Assembly (NCBI GenBank): GCA_002305415.1
Contig: DBQX01000131.1
Location: 6,816 to 70,815, forward strand
Direction of reading: 5' to 3'
DNA: 64,000 bases
From: Actinomycetales bacterium UBA1383
GTDB taxonomy: Bacteria; Actinomycetota; Actinomycetes; Actinomycetales; Actinomycetaceae
Part shown: positions 1 through 8,547 of the stretch, piece after piece
Layout of the letters: every line of letters begins with the position of its first letter
How positions within the stretch are numbered: position 1 is the first letter of the stretch
Made by a program: the position numbers and the translations under genes
The notes under the pieces: generated by a model
Database searches by the model: none
The model's input: only the letters and a program-made list of their open reading frames with translations
What the model was told of the DNA's origin: nothing

Positions 1-1942
1 CGCGCGGCTTGTCCCGCATGTGGCCCTCGGCGAACGCACGCACCTGCGCGGCCAGGTCGGCCCGGCCACGCGGTGTGCGGGGGTTGAACCGAGCTGCACC
101 CCGCAGCGTCCCGAGGACGGCCACTCCCCCGAGGTCCGCCCCGTCAAGGCGGCGGTTCCGGGCGTCCTCGGTGACGACGTCGAGGATGGTGCCGCTGTAG
201 GGCGTCTGCTGCACGGCGTGGACGACGCCGTGGTGCGGCCGCCGGCCGAGCCGGAAGCGGATGACGTCGCCGGGTCGCACACGGGCCAGGGCCGTCTCGA
301 CGTCCTGCCGAGCGGTCCGCGACCGTTCGGCGGACAGGCGGCGTTCCTCGGCGGTGATGGCCTCGCGCAGCGACCAGTACTCCGCGAAGTCACCACGCTC
401 GCAGTCGGCCTGACCGCGGAGCCCGGCGATGACCTCCTCCAGCTTCCGCACCTGGCGCGCCAGGCCGACGACACCCCGGTCCGCCTGGAACTGGGCGAAC
501 GAGGTCTGCAGGACCTCCCGTGCCTGGGGGCGATCCATCACCCCGAGCAGGTTGACGCTCATGTTGTAGGTCGCGCGGAACGCCGACCGCAGGGGATAGG
601 TCCGCTTGGACGCCAGCCCGGCCACGGCCTCCACGTCGACATCCTCGTCATGCACCACGATGGCGTGGCCCTCGATGTCGATGCCGCGCCGGCCCGCACG
701 TCCGGTCAACTGGGTGTACTCCCCCGGCGTGAGCTTCTGGTGCGAGCTGCCGTCCCACTTGGTCAGCCGCTCGAGGACGACCGAACGCGCTGGCATGTTG
801 ATCCCGAGCGCCAGCGTCTCCGTGGCGTACACCACCTTGAGGAGCCCCAGGGTGAACAGGTGTTCGATGGTCTCCTTGAACAGGGGAATCAGGCCGGCGT
901 GGTGCGCGGCGACCCCGCGTTCGAGCGCCTGCGACCACCGGAGGAATCCGAGCGTGCCGAGATCCTCGGGCGCGATGGCCGTGCAGCGCTCCTCCACGAA
1001 CCGCCGTATCTCGGCAGCCTCCGCATCGGTGGTCAGCCGGAGTCCCGAGGCAACCACCTGGTCCACTGCAGCGTCACAGCCTGCCCGGGAGAACACGAAG
1101 ACGATCGCGGGCAGGAGGCCGTGCCGGTCGAGTTCCGCGACCACCACGGCCCGGGGCGCCCTTCGCCTGCGGGGCCCGCCACGGCGGGGACCGGACTCGC
1201 GGCGCACGGCGGCGAGGAGTTCTGGATTGGTGCGCTCGCGGTTCGTGAGGGTGGGGCTGTACAGGTCGTAGAGCCGCGCCCCCACCAGGACGTGCTGCCA
1301 GAGCGGCACGGGGCGGTGCTCCCACACGATGACCTCGGTGTCCCCCCGGACGAGGGTGAGCCATTGCCCGAACTCCTCGGCGTTGGACACCGTCGCGGAG
1401 AGGGAGATCACCTGGACCCGGGGCGGGAGGTGGATGATGACCTCCTCCCAGACCGGACCGCGGAAGCGGTCCGCGAGGTAGTGGACCTCGTCCATCACCA
1501 CGAACTCGAGGGACTCGAGGGACCGCGACTCGTTGTAGAGCATGTTGCGCAGGACCTCGGTCGTCATCACCAGCACCGGCGCGTGGGGATTGATGGTGAC
1601 GTCCCCCGTGAGGAGTCCCACACGCTCGGGCCCGTGCAGGGCGCGGAACTCCGCGTACTTCTGGTTCGAGAGCGCCTTGATCGGCGTCGTGTACATCACG
1701 GTGGTGCCGTGCGCGAGGGCGAGGTGGACCCCGAACTGCCCGATCACCGTCTTGCCGGCTCCGGTGGGCGCCGCCACCAGCACTCCTCGCCCTTCCTCGA
1801 GGGCGGCGCAGGCCTGCTCCTGGAAGGGGTCGAGATCGAACGGGAGGGTGCGCAGGAAGCGGGCGAGCTCTGTCCTCCCAGCCGCCTGCCGGGCCATGGC
1901 CGCGGCGTAGCGTTCAGCCGGGGAGCGCGTGTCGTCGGTCAT
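1..1942 (-). CDS. helY: DEAD/DEAH-box helicase HelY-like (3' end outside window)
   Basis: N-terminal 647 codons of a Ski2/Mtr4-like RNA/DNA helicase; the frame is still open at position 1, so the C-terminus lies outside the window. Visible motifs: Walker A APTGAGKT at about residues 58-65, motif Ia TTPIKALSNQKY, the DEVH box near residue 148, and the SLSATVSN motif III soon after. The family (HelY in mycobacteria) is an ATP-dependent helicase of uncertain substrate that sits next to the Tat genes in many actinobacteria, as here. The ATG at 1942 overlaps the stop of the lipid kinase gene as TGATG, so translation is probably coupled. The plus strand carries a 697-codon open frame opposite it, which is a high-GC shadow. 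Confidence 0.9.
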   Translation of the reverse strand, partial: MTDDTRSPAERYAAAMARQAAGRTELARFLRTLPFDLDPFQEQACAALEEGRGVLVAAPTGAGKTVIGQFGVHLALAHGTTVMYTTPIKALSNQKYAEFRALHGPERVGLLTGDVTINPHAPVLVMTTEVLRNMLYNESRSLESLEFVVMDEVHYLADRFRGPVWEEVIIHLPPRVQVISLSATVSNAEEFGQWLTLVRGDTEVIVWEHRPVPLWQHVLVGARLYDLYSPTLTNRERTNPELLAAVRRESGPRRGGPRRRRAPRAVVVAELDRHGLLPAIVFVFSRAGCDAAVDQVVASGLRLTTDAEAAEIRRFVEERCTAIAPEDLGTLGFLRWSQALERGVAAHHAGLIPLFKETIEHLFTLGLLKVVYATETLALGINMPARSVVLERLTKWDGSSHQKLTPGEYTQLTGRAGRRGIDIEGHAIVVHDEDVDVEAVAGLASKRTYPLRSAFRATYNMSVNLLGVMDRPQAREVLQTSFAQFQADRGVVGLARQVRKLEEVIAGLRGQADCERGDFAEYWSLREAITAEERRLSAERSRTARQDVETALARVRPGDVIRFRLGRRPHHGVVHAVQQTPYSGTILDVVTEDARNRRLDGADLGGVAVLGTLRGAARFNPRTPRGRADLAAQVRAFAEGHMRDKPR

Positions 1943-2838
1943 CACGCCGGCCGGAGCACTCGCACGGCCGCGGGCACCGCCGTGACGGTCGCGGGCAACT
2001 CCCCCACCGGTTCCCCGTCAGCGAACACGCCCCGGGGGACGTCCGCCGAGATCGTGACGCTCGTGGCGCGCCGCAGTTCCACCTTGGGATGGGTGACATG
2101 GGTTCCGGAGTAGATGCGCGGGACCAGCGCCAGCAGGGGCAGGGGGCCGATGTCTCCCCCGATGGCGACATCGATGAGGCCGTCGTCGGGGCGCGCGGAC
2201 GGGGCGATGCGCATGCCGCCACCGAACCAGCCTATGTTGGAGGCCGCGACGAGGACCGCGTGTCCCTCCCAGGACCAGCCGTCGGCCTCCACGCGGTACC
2301 GCGGCCGCCGATAGGCGGGCAGCACCCGCATCAGGGCGAGCGGGTAGCGCAGTGAGCCACGCGGCCAGGGCATCCGGTTGGCGACCTCGTTCACGACGGC
2401 GTCGATGCCGCAGCTCGCGGTCCCCATCGCCCACGTCGTCGACGTGGCTGTCTCGATGCGTAGCGCATCAGTGGCCTCGCCGGCGGGCCGGTGCTCGAGG
2501 TGCCGGACGACCAGGTCGACCGCCGCGCGCGGATCGCGCGGCAGGGAGAGCCCCGTTGCGTTGTCGTTCCCGGATCCGAGGGGCACCACCCCCAGGGCGA
2601 CGTCCGTCCCGGCGACGGCGTTCACGCCCAGCTGTACGACGCCGTCGCCTCCGACGACCACGAGCGCGTCAAGGTCCGGCACCTCGGCCCTCGCCTTGGC
2701 CAGCGCGCCCGCCGCGTCGAACGCGGTGAGGTCGACCACGGCGTGCCCGTGGTGCTGCAGCTGCCGCCTGATCCCCGTGTGGAACCGGGCCGCCCGCGCA
2801 CGACCCGCGGTCGGGTTCACGACGAGTCCCACCCTCAT
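1942..2838 (-). CDS. Diacylglycerol/sphingosine kinase-family lipid kinase
   Basis: 298 aa, full length for the DAGK catalytic family. It starts with the typical NPTAGRA segment and has GGDGVVQLGVN at about residues 63-73, the nucleotide-binding glycine loop; the usual Thr after GGDG is Val here. GSGNDNATG near residue 88 matches the second family motif. The C-terminal half shows the usual DDGLIDV and the late DGEPVGELP segment. The predicted role is phosphorylation of a membrane lipid (diacylglycerol or related) with ATP at the inner membrane face; the real substrate cannot be read from sequence. It follows tatC by 7 nt and overlaps helY, so it is part of the tatA-tatC-kinase-helY run. Confidence 0.85.
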   Translation of the reverse strand: MRVGLVVNPTAGRARAARFHTGIRRQLQHHGHAVVDLTAFDAAGALAKARAEVPDLDALVVVGGDGVVQLGVNAVAGTDVALGVVPLGSGNDNATGLSLPRDPRAAVDLVVRHLEHRPAGEATDALRIETATSTTWAMGTASCGIDAVVNEVANRMPWPRGSLRYPLALMRVLPAYRRPRYRVEADGWSWEGHAVLVAASNIGWFGGGMRIAPSARPDDGLIDVAIGGDIGPLPLLALVPRIYSGTHVTHPKVELRRATSVTISADVPRGVFADGEPVGELPATVTAVPAAVRVLRPA

Positions 2839-2845
2839 GGCGACC

Positions 2846-3625
2846 TCACGCGATGCCGAGTTCGGCGTCGCGGGTCGCGCGACGACGGTCGACGCGCTTG
2901 TCGTGCAGGATGCAGAGCCACACCGCGAGGTAGTAGAGCGCGGTCATCATGAGGCCGAGGGCGATCATCGTCCACGGGTCGGGCAGGGGGTTGGCGAACG
3001 CGGCGAAGGTGAACATCAGCACGATCGCCCAGCGCCAGCCACGCTGGAAGGTGCGCCCGCGCACGAGGCCCATCAGGTTCAGGGCGATCATGACGACCGG
3101 GAAGAGGAACGCCACCCCGAACGCGAGGATCAGCCGCATGCTGAACGTCAGGTAGGTGCGGGCGTCGATGAAGTTCACGGCGGCGTCCGGGGTCACCGAC
3201 ATGAAGATCGCCACGGCGTGGGGCAGCAGGAACCAGCCCATCGCGGCTCCCAGGAGGAACAGCGGGATGGTCGCGGCCGTGAACCCGACCACGTACTTCT
3301 TCTCGTTCCGCTTCAGCCCCGGTGCGAGGAACGCCCACATCTGGTAGAGCCACCAGGGCGAGGTGATCAGTGCCCCGAGGAACAGCGAGACACGCATCCG
3401 CATGTCGAACGCGGACGCCACGGTCGTGAAGTTGAGGGCCGCCTCACGCCCGGCCTCCTGCATCTCGCGCACCGGGGCGGCGAGGGAGTTGAAGACCGGA
3501 TCGAAGAGGAACCAGCCCCCCACCGCACCGAGGAGCAGACCCACCACCACGAGCAGCACCCGGGACCGGAACTCCCGGAAGTGCTCCTGGAGGAGCATGC
3601 GCCCCTCAGGGTTCTTCCGCGACAT
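2846..3625 (-). CDS. tatC: Sec-independent protein translocase TatC
   Basis: 259 aa polytopic membrane protein, the substrate-receptor core of the twin-arginine translocase. The N-terminus carries LLQEHFREFRSRV, the conserved cytoplasmic start that recognises the RR signal. Further conserved features are the FLAPGLKRNEKK loop after the second helix and about six hydrophobic segments. It lies 9 nt downstream of tatA, the normal actinobacterial order. The first Met is used; a second Met nine codons in (MLLQEHF) could also initiate. Confidence 0.97.
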   Translation of the reverse strand: MSRKNPEGRMLLQEHFREFRSRVLLVVVGLLLGAVGGWFLFDPVFNSLAAPVREMQEAGREAALNFTTVASAFDMRMRVSLFLGALITSPWWLYQMWAFLAPGLKRNEKKYVVGFTAATIPLFLLGAAMGWFLLPHAVAIFMSVTPDAAVNFIDARTYLTFSMRLILAFGVAFLFPVVMIALNLMGLVRGRTFQRGWRWAIVLMFTFAAFANPLPDPWTMIALGLMMTALYYLAVWLCILHDKRVDRRRATRDAELGIA

Positions 3626-3634
3626 GCCGTGCGG

Positions 3635-3826
3635 TCAGGAGCGGGGAGTCGTGCCCGTGGTGTCCTGGTCACTCGGAGGGGTGTCCTCCCGGAGTTCCTG
3701 GACCTCCTTCTTGAACACCTTCATCGACTTGCCGATGGACGACGCGATGTCGGGCAACCGGTTCGAGCCGAACACGATCACGATCACGAGCAGGAGCACG
3801 ATGATGTGCCACACCTGGATTCTCAT
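3635..3826 (-). CDS. tatA: Twin-arginine translocase subunit TatA
   Basis: 63 aa: one N-terminal transmembrane helix (VWHIIVLLLVIVIVFGSNRLP) followed by the amphipathic helix ending in GKSMKVFKKE, then a polar tail. The FG-x-x-x-LP hinge is the family signature. TatA oligomers form the translocation pore with TatC. I chose the ATG at 3826; an in-frame GTG three codons upstream (3835) is possible. No tatB is next to it, which is common in actinobacteria where tatB lies elsewhere. It sits 10 nt after the preceding small membrane-protein gene. Confidence 0.95.
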   Translation of the reverse strand: MRIQVWHIIVLLLVIVIVFGSNRLPDIASSIGKSMKVFKKEVQELREDTPPSDQDTTGTTPRS

Positions 3827-3836
3827 GCTGCGCACC

Positions 3837-4181
3837 TCACGATTGGGGGGACGGGGTCAGGGATGACGGGACACGGCCGACGAGGCCGTGGCGTGCCCAG
3901 CGATCCACCGCACGCCTGAGTGTCGCCGAGTGGCGCACGTCGCGCGCCATGTGGTTCACCGCCCGCACCTGGTGTGACCGGGACGCCGTGTCGCTCGCGA
4001 AGAGCGTGGGCCGCGCGCGTTCCGGCTCAGCAACGGGGTGGTCGAACGCCTCCGCCGCCCGCTCCCCCGCCGCGGCGAGGTCCCGGCCGAGTGCCTTGGC
4101 GCGGCGCCAGAGGCCCAGGCCGAGCAGCAGCGGCACAACGAGTGCCGCCGCGCCGAGCACGGACCAGATTGCGAACCACAC
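3837..4181 (-). CDS. Small single-pass membrane protein, unknown function
   Basis: About 114 aa from a GTG at 4181, four nucleotides after the pafC stop. The N-terminal hydrophobic stretch (WSVLGAAALVVPLLLGLGLW) is followed by a charged Ala/Arg-rich cytoplasmic tail that could form a coiled region. The open frame extends upstream to 4247 inside pafC, but that extension is Pro/Thr-rich and unlikely. Genes of this type (one helix plus a tail) are often found between pafC and tatA in actinobacteria. No enzymatic motif is visible and I do not recognise a named family. Confidence 0.7.
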   Translation of the reverse strand: MWFAIWSVLGAAALVVPLLLGLGLWRRAKALGRDLAAAGERAAEAFDHPVAEPERARPTLFASDTASRSHQVRAVNHMARDVRHSATLRRAVDRWARHGLVGRVPSSLTPSPQS

Positions 4182-4185
4182 GCCC

Positions 4186-5151
4186 TCAGTGTACGGCGTC
4201 GTGGCCGGACTCCCCGGCCCAGTCTCCGTAGGCGGCGACGGCGGCACGTGCGCGTGCCACGAGGTCCGCCCGCAACGACCGCGGCGCGACCGCCCGTACC
4301 TGCTCGCCCAGCGGGAGCAACTGGCGCACGAGCCAGTCCGTGCGGGTGAGGGTGAGGCGCACCTCGACGCAGGCGACGCCGTCGACCGTCACGTCCCGGA
4401 TGACCGCGTCCGGGATGTCCTCCGCCATCCAGCGGGCCGACCGGTCGAGCACGAGGGTGACCTCGACGGGGTCCGAGGCTGGCGCGGGCCCGGCGCCCGC
4501 GTCAGTGGCGGGTTCAGTGGTCCTCGTGATCCGCAGGAAGCGGTCGACCCGGAAGGTGCGCTCCGCGCCCGACAGCGTGCACCACGCCTCGACATACCAC
4601 GCGGCGCCGTCGGTGAAGAGCGCGTGCGGGCGGATCACCCGGGAGGAACGGTGGTCCTCCGCGGACACGTAGTCGACCTCCAGCCAGCCGTCCGCCTCGA
4701 TCGCGGCGGTGATGGTCGCGCGCGCAGCCTCCTGGCCGTCCTGCGGCACGGCGACCTCTGCCGGGACGAGGCCGTGGAGCTTGCGGGCGACGGACTCGAG
4801 GACCTCCGCGGTCCGTCCCGTCGCGGTCCCCGACGCGCGCAGCCACTCCACGGCGGCGCCGAGCGCGAGCGCCTCCCGGGGGGCGAGAGGAACCGGCCGG
4901 TCGAGACCGCGGCCCGCGCGCAGGCTGATCAGGTGCTGTTCCCAGTCGTCCACGGAGAAGTCGATGAGGTCGTCGTGGTAGTACCCGGGGGTGCCGCTGA
5001 CCCAGAGCAGGTCGATGTCCTTCAGGATCTGGCCCTCCGACACCCCGAAGTGCTCCGCCAGTTCCGCCACCGGCACGCGGTCGTGCTGCGCGAGGTAGTT
5101 CATGATCGCAAGGAGCCGGGTGAGCCGGTCTGCGGTCTGCTCAGTGGCCAT
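4186..5151 (-). CDS. pafC: WYL-domain transcriptional regulator PafC
   Basis: 321 aa: an N-terminal HTH (about residues 5-60, with VPVAELAEHFGVSEGQILKDI) and a central WYL domain (AWYVEAW, then ERTFRVDRF). With PafB it forms the PafBC activator, which in mycobacteria drives the LexA-independent DNA-damage response and is thought to sense single-stranded DNA through WYL. The start ATG at 5151 lies inside the end of pafB (11-nt overlap), so both subunits are probably made in equal amounts. No proteasome genes (prcAB, pup, dop, pafA) flank the pair, so the 'proteasome accessory' name need not apply. Confidence 0.93.
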   Translation of the reverse strand: MATEQTADRLTRLLAIMNYLAQHDRVPVAELAEHFGVSEGQILKDIDLLWVSGTPGYYHDDLIDFSVDDWEQHLISLRAGRGLDRPVPLAPREALALGAAVEWLRASGTATGRTAEVLESVARKLHGLVPAEVAVPQDGQEAARATITAAIEADGWLEVDYVSAEDHRSSRVIRPHALFTDGAAWYVEAWCTLSGAERTFRVDRFLRITRTTEPATDAGAGPAPASDPVEVTLVLDRSARWMAEDIPDAVIRDVTVDGVACVEVRLTLTRTDWLVRQLLPLGEQVRAVAPRSLRADLVARARAAVAAYGDWAGESGHDAVH

Positions 5152-6082
5152 CGCCCACCTCAACCAGCGCGGCCAAGGCGCGCAGGATCCGCTCCCGCTG
5201 TTCGGCGGGCGTGAGGAGCACGGCGTCCGGGCCGTAGGCGGCCACCTCGTCGGCGAGCCGGTGTGGTTCGGTCGTCACCAGTTCGATGACGTCCCGTCCA
5301 ATGGCGTGGCCCACCACCTGTCCGCGGGCCCGCAGGAGCTGCGCGCGGTCGGGGGCGACGGCGACCGTCACGGACTCGGGGGCGGTGGCGGGGCCGTCGA
5401 GCAGCGCGCCGACGTCGACATCGGCAGGGACGTCGAAGCTCGCGGGAGGGCCGGCGAGGCGTACCGTGCCGGCGATCCGGGAGAGCCGGAAGGCGCGCGG
5501 GGCGTCCCGGTCGACGTCGTGGCCGACGACGTACCACGCGCGGTTCCGCGCGAGCACCCGCCACGGCTGGAGCCGACGCCGGGCCTTGGGAGACCGGAGC
5601 GGCACGTAGTCGAACGCGACCGGTGTCCGGGTGGCGACCGCCTCCTGCAGCACGTCGAAGGCGCCTTCGGGAGCACGGAGGGTGAGGGTGACCGGTGGCG
5701 GCTCCTCGTGGGTGCCGGGCCCGTGACTGCGGACCTTGGTGACGCCGCGGCCGGCCACCGTCCGCCACTGCGCGTCGTTGTACACGCGCGCCGCGACTGA
5801 CAGCACTCCGATCTCCTCCGGCGTGAAGGTCACGGGCGTGAGCGCCCAGGACTCCACGTCGATCCGGTACCCCACGTCGTCCTCGTGGACGGCGTCGCGT
5901 TCCACGATGATGGGGATGCCCATGCCGCGCAGCAGGTCCTTGTCCCGTTCGAAGGTGCGCTCGAACGCACGCGCGTCGCCGTGGTAGCCGCGGACGGCGC
6001 GACGGATCTGCTGCTTCGACATCCGGGTGCGTGTGTTGAGCAGGGCGATGAGGAGGTCCAGCACGCGCTCCGCCGCCGACAC
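5141..6082 (-). CDS. pafB: WYL-domain transcriptional regulator PafB
   Basis: About 313 aa; HTH at the N-terminus (AERVLDLLIALLNTRTRMSKQQIRRAV is the family start, read here as two parts: helix 1 then MSKQQIRRAV) and a WYL domain with RAWYVVGHDVDRD and the following FRLSRI. Partner of PafC in the DNA-damage activator. The GTG at 6082 has a GGAGGAG ribosome site five bases away. A GTG four codons upstream at 6094 lies exactly 7 nt after a TACGGT -10 element, so a leaderless mRNA starting there is an alternative. The much longer open frame reaching 6421 runs antisense through the DUF3866 gene and is not used. Confidence 0.92.
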   Translation of the reverse strand: MSAAERVLDLLIALLNTRTRMSKQQIRRAVRGYHGDARAFERTFERDKDLLRGMGIPIIVERDAVHEDDVGYRIDVESWALTPVTFTPEEIGVLSVAARVYNDAQWRTVAGRGVTKVRSHGPGTHEEPPPVTLTLRAPEGAFDVLQEAVATRTPVAFDYVPLRSPKARRRLQPWRVLARNRAWYVVGHDVDRDAPRAFRLSRIAGTVRLAGPPASFDVPADVDVGALLDGPATAPESVTVAVAPDRAQLLRARGQVVGHAIGRDVIELVTTEPHRLADEVAAYGPDAVLLTPAEQRERILRALAALVEVGDGH

Positions 6083-6101
6083 CTTCTCCTCCACACCGTC
6101 A

Positions 6102-6118
6102 ACCGTACCCGCTAGGGT
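6102..6118. promoter_or_regulatory. Divergent, back-to-back -10 elements for pafB and DUF3866
   Basis: Only 43 bp separate the two divergent genes. On the minus strand TACGGT (6102-6107) is followed by 7 nt and GTG at 6094; on the plus strand TAGGGT (6113-6118) is followed by 7 nt and GTG at 6126. Both fit the actinobacterial TANNNT -10 hexamer placed so that transcription would begin at or next to the start codon. No clear -35 is seen. Inferred, not proven. Confidence 0.55.
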
Positions 6119-6125
6119 GGGCGCT

Positions 6126-7262
6126 GTGATGATCTGGCGGAACGGCGTCGTGACGGCCAGGCGCGCCTCGTGGGAGGGCGCGTTGGAGCTCGAGGTCGAG
6201 CTGAGCGACGGCGCGGCGCCGCTCGCGGCGGGAACCCGCGTTCGTGCCCTCGCATACGTGGAACTGGTGGGCGACGGCGGTCCGGAGGTGGTGGGGCAAC
6301 GCGTCCTCCTCACGGCGTCCGCGCTCGCCCGTGGGCTCGGAACGGGCGGGCTCGCGTTCGTCGTGGCCTTCCCGGACGCCCTCCCGCCCGACCCGCCTCC
6401 CGCCGCCGGCCACATCGTCAAGGCCCGCTACACCCCCCTGCAGTTCCTCACGATGGGCGTGGACGAGCAGGAGTCCCCCCACCACCGCGTGCTGGCCTCC
6501 GCCGAGACCCTCGCCGGGATGCCAGTCATCGCCGCGGACCTGCACTCGTCACTTCCCGCCATCCTCGCCGGCATCCGCGCCGTCGACCCCGCGCTGCGCG
6601 TCGCCTACCTGCACACGGACGGCGGCGCCCTGCCGGCCTGGTTCTCCCGCACCGTCGCGGCCCTGCGCACCGCCGGGTGGCTCGCCACGACCGTGACCAC
6701 CGGGCAGTCGTTCGGCGGTGACCTCGAGGCCGTGAACGTCCACTCCGGCCTCCTCGCCGCACGCCATGTCGCGGCGGCCGACGTCGCCATCGTGGCCCAG
6801 GGGCCGGGGAACCTCGGGACCGGGACGCCGTGGGGCTTCTCCGGGGTGGCGGTGGGTGAGGCCCTCAACGCCGCCGCCGTCCTCGGCGGCGCTCCCGTGG
6901 CCGCCCTGCGCGTGTCGGGCGCCGATCCCCGGCCTCGCCACCGGGGCATCTCGCACCACTCCCTCACCGGGGTCGGGCGCGGGGCGCTCGCGCGCACGCT
7001 CGTCGTCGTGCCGCTGTTCGACGACGAGGTCCTCCCGGAGGGTGCCGCGCCCCTGGGCCCGCTGGACTCGCTGATCGAGACGCAGCTGCCGGCCTTCGGG
7101 AGGCACGAGCTGCGCTACGAACCCGTCGCCGGGCTGTGGGAGGCGCTTCAGGATGTGCCGGTCCGCCTGTCGACGATGGGCCGGTCACTGTCGGAGGATC
7201 CGGCTGCGTTCCTCGCCGCCGCGGCGGCGGGACGCGTGGCGGGCCGGCTGGTCAGGAACTGA
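6126..7262 (+). CDS. DUF3866 family protein
   Basis: About 378 aa from GTG 6126 (or ATG 6129: MIWRNGVVTARR). Conserved blocks: HIVKARYTPLQF, DLHSSLPAILAG, VAIVAQGPGNLGTG, and HHSLTGVGRG. This matches the actinobacterial DUF3866 family, whose function is unknown; the glycine-rich GPGNLGTGT loop suggests a nucleotide or cofactor site but this is a guess. The gene is alone on the plus strand, divergent from pafB and convergent with the PH-domain gene, with 3 bp between the two stop codons. A -10 TAGGGT 7 nt before the GTG predicts a leaderless transcript. Confidence 0.88.
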   Translation: MMIWRNGVVTARRASWEGALELEVELSDGAAPLAAGTRVRALAYVELVGDGGPEVVGQRVLLTASALARGLGTGGLAFVVAFPDALPPDPPPAAGHIVKARYTPLQFLTMGVDEQESPHHRVLASAETLAGMPVIAADLHSSLPAILAGIRAVDPALRVAYLHTDGGALPAWFSRTVAALRTAGWLATTVTTGQSFGGDLEAVNVHSGLLAARHVAAADVAIVAQGPGNLGTGTPWGFSGVAVGEALNAAAVLGGAPVAALRVSGADPRPRHRGISHHSLTGVGRGALARTLVVVPLFDDEVLPEGAAPLGPLDSLIETQLPAFGRHELRYEPVAGLWEALQDVPVRLSTMGRSLSEDPAAFLAAAAAGRVAGRLVRN

Positions 7263-7265
7263 TCC

Positions 7266-7715
7266 TCACCGGTCCGGCGGCTCGGAGAGCCGCACCAGTT
7301 CGGCCAGCCGCCGGGCCTCCCGCACCGCATGCTCGCCATCGGCTCCCTGGATGGCCATGACCGCCAGGGTGTCGCCGTCCGACAGGTCGAGGGTCACCCA
7401 GGGCCGGCCGGGACCGAACGTGACGGCCACCACCTGCGCCCAGGTGACCTCCGCGCTGAGGAACAGATTCCGGACCCGCAGTCCCTCGGGGCTGGGGATC
7501 GCGACGACGGTGCCCTGGCGGTAGACGATCACCGCGCCCGCCCCGGCGAACGCGACCGTGAGGATGCGGTCCGCCCAGCCGTAGCCCTCCATGGTGGTGA
7601 AGCTCAGCACGAGGAGCGCCGCGACGGCGACGCCGATCAGGACGAGGAGGAACCAGGCGACCCAGCGGGCCGCCCGCGGCCGGAACGGTGCGTAGGCGTC
7701 AGATCCGGCAGGCAT
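7266..7715 (-). CDS. PH-domain membrane protein
   Basis: 149 aa. Two hydrophobic segments (about residues 17-40 and 48-66) precede a C-terminal bacterial PH-like domain (GTVVAIPSPEGLRVRN, then VTWAQVVAVTFGPGRPWVTLDL). Such proteins are common beside hisG in actinobacteria; the biochemical role is unknown. The ATG at 7715 overlaps the hisG stop by 17 nt, so it is probably the last gene of the hisE-hisG transcript. It faces the DUF3866 gene. Confidence 0.8.
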   Translation of the reverse strand: MPAGSDAYAPFRPRAARWVAWFLLVLIGVAVAALLVLSFTTMEGYGWADRILTVAFAGAGAVIVYRQGTVVAIPSPEGLRVRNLFLSAEVTWAQVVAVTFGPGRPWVTLDLSDGDTLAVMAIQGADGEHAVREARRLAELVRLSEPPDR

Positions 7716-8547
7716 GGATCGAGGTCACGAGGATCGCCCGGGCGCCGATGTCGTAGAGCTGGTCCATCACGAGGTTCGTGCGCTCGCGCGGCACCATCAC
7801 GCGGACCGCGACCCACTCCGGGTCGTGCAGTGGCGAGATCGTCGGGGACTCGAAGCCCGGCGCGATGCGCACGGCCTCCCCCACGTGCGAGGTGGGGATG
7901 TCGAAGTCCATCAGGACGTACCGGCGCGCGACGAGCACCCCCTGCAGCCGGCGCTCCAGCACGTCGAGCCCGACGGCCGTCTCGCGGTCCCGGGGGACGA
8001 TGAGCACGGCCTCGGACCGGAGGATCGGCTCGCCGAACACCTCGAGGCCCGCCGCCCGCAGTGTCGAGCCGGTCTCGACGACGTCGGCGACGACGTCCGC
8101 GACCCCGAGCTGCACGGATGACTCGACAGCGCCGTCGAGATGGACAACGCTGGCGGCGACCCCGCGGGCGGCGAGGTAGTCGCCGACGAGGACGTCGTAG
8201 CTCGTCGCCACCCGCTTCCCGGCGATGTCCCCGATGGTCCGCGCCGTCCCCGTCGGGGCCGCGAAGCGGAAGGTCGACTCCGCGAAGCCGAGGACCATCC
8301 GCTCCACCGCGGCCGCGCCCGAGTCGAGCAGCAGGTCCCGGCCCGTGATCCCGGCGTCAACGGTTCCCGACCCGACGTAGACCGCGATGTCCCGGGGCCG
8401 CAGGTAGAAGAACTCGATCCCGTTCTCCGAGTCGCGGACCACCAGCTCGCGGCCCCCGTCCCGGCGCCCGCGGTACCCCGCCTCCCGCAGCATCGCGACG
8501 GCGGGGTCGGACAGCGAGCCCTTGTTGGGTACGGCGACACGCAGCAT
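7699..8547 (-). CDS. hisG: ATP phosphoribosyltransferase HisG (long form)
   Basis: 282 aa; first enzyme of histidine biosynthesis, joining PRPP and ATP. MLRVAVPNKGSL is the standard N-terminus, GITGRDLLLDSG and ADVVADVVETGSTLRAAGLE are the catalytic signatures, and the C-terminal about 80 residues form the ACT-like regulatory domain of the long, histidine-sensitive form, so no HisZ is required. The ATG at 8547 overlaps the hisE stop as TGATG. The upstream in-frame extension to 8673 runs through hisE and is not used. Confidence 0.97.
   Translation of the reverse strand: MLRVAVPNKGSLSDPAVAMLREAGYRGRRDGGRELVVRDSENGIEFFYLRPRDIAVYVGSGTVDAGITGRDLLLDSGAAAVERMVLGFAESTFRFAAPTGTARTIGDIAGKRVATSYDVLVGDYLAARGVAASVVHLDGAVESSVQLGVADVVADVVETGSTLRAAGLEVFGEPILRSEAVLIVPRDRETAVGLDVLERRLQGVLVARRYVLMDFDIPTSHVGEAVRIAPGFESPTISPLHDPEWVAVRVMVPRERTNLVMDQLYDIGARAILVTSIHACRI

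Noticed and set aside
20..2113. 697-codon open frame on the plus strand
   Set aside because: Antisense to helY and the lipid kinase; low-complexity His/Gly/Arg/Pro composition, typical codon-bias shadow in high-GC DNA.
6095..6421. N-terminal extension of pafB
   Set aside because: Runs antisense through the DUF3866 gene and is Pro/Ser/Arg-rich; PafB homologues begin near the GTG at 6082/6094.
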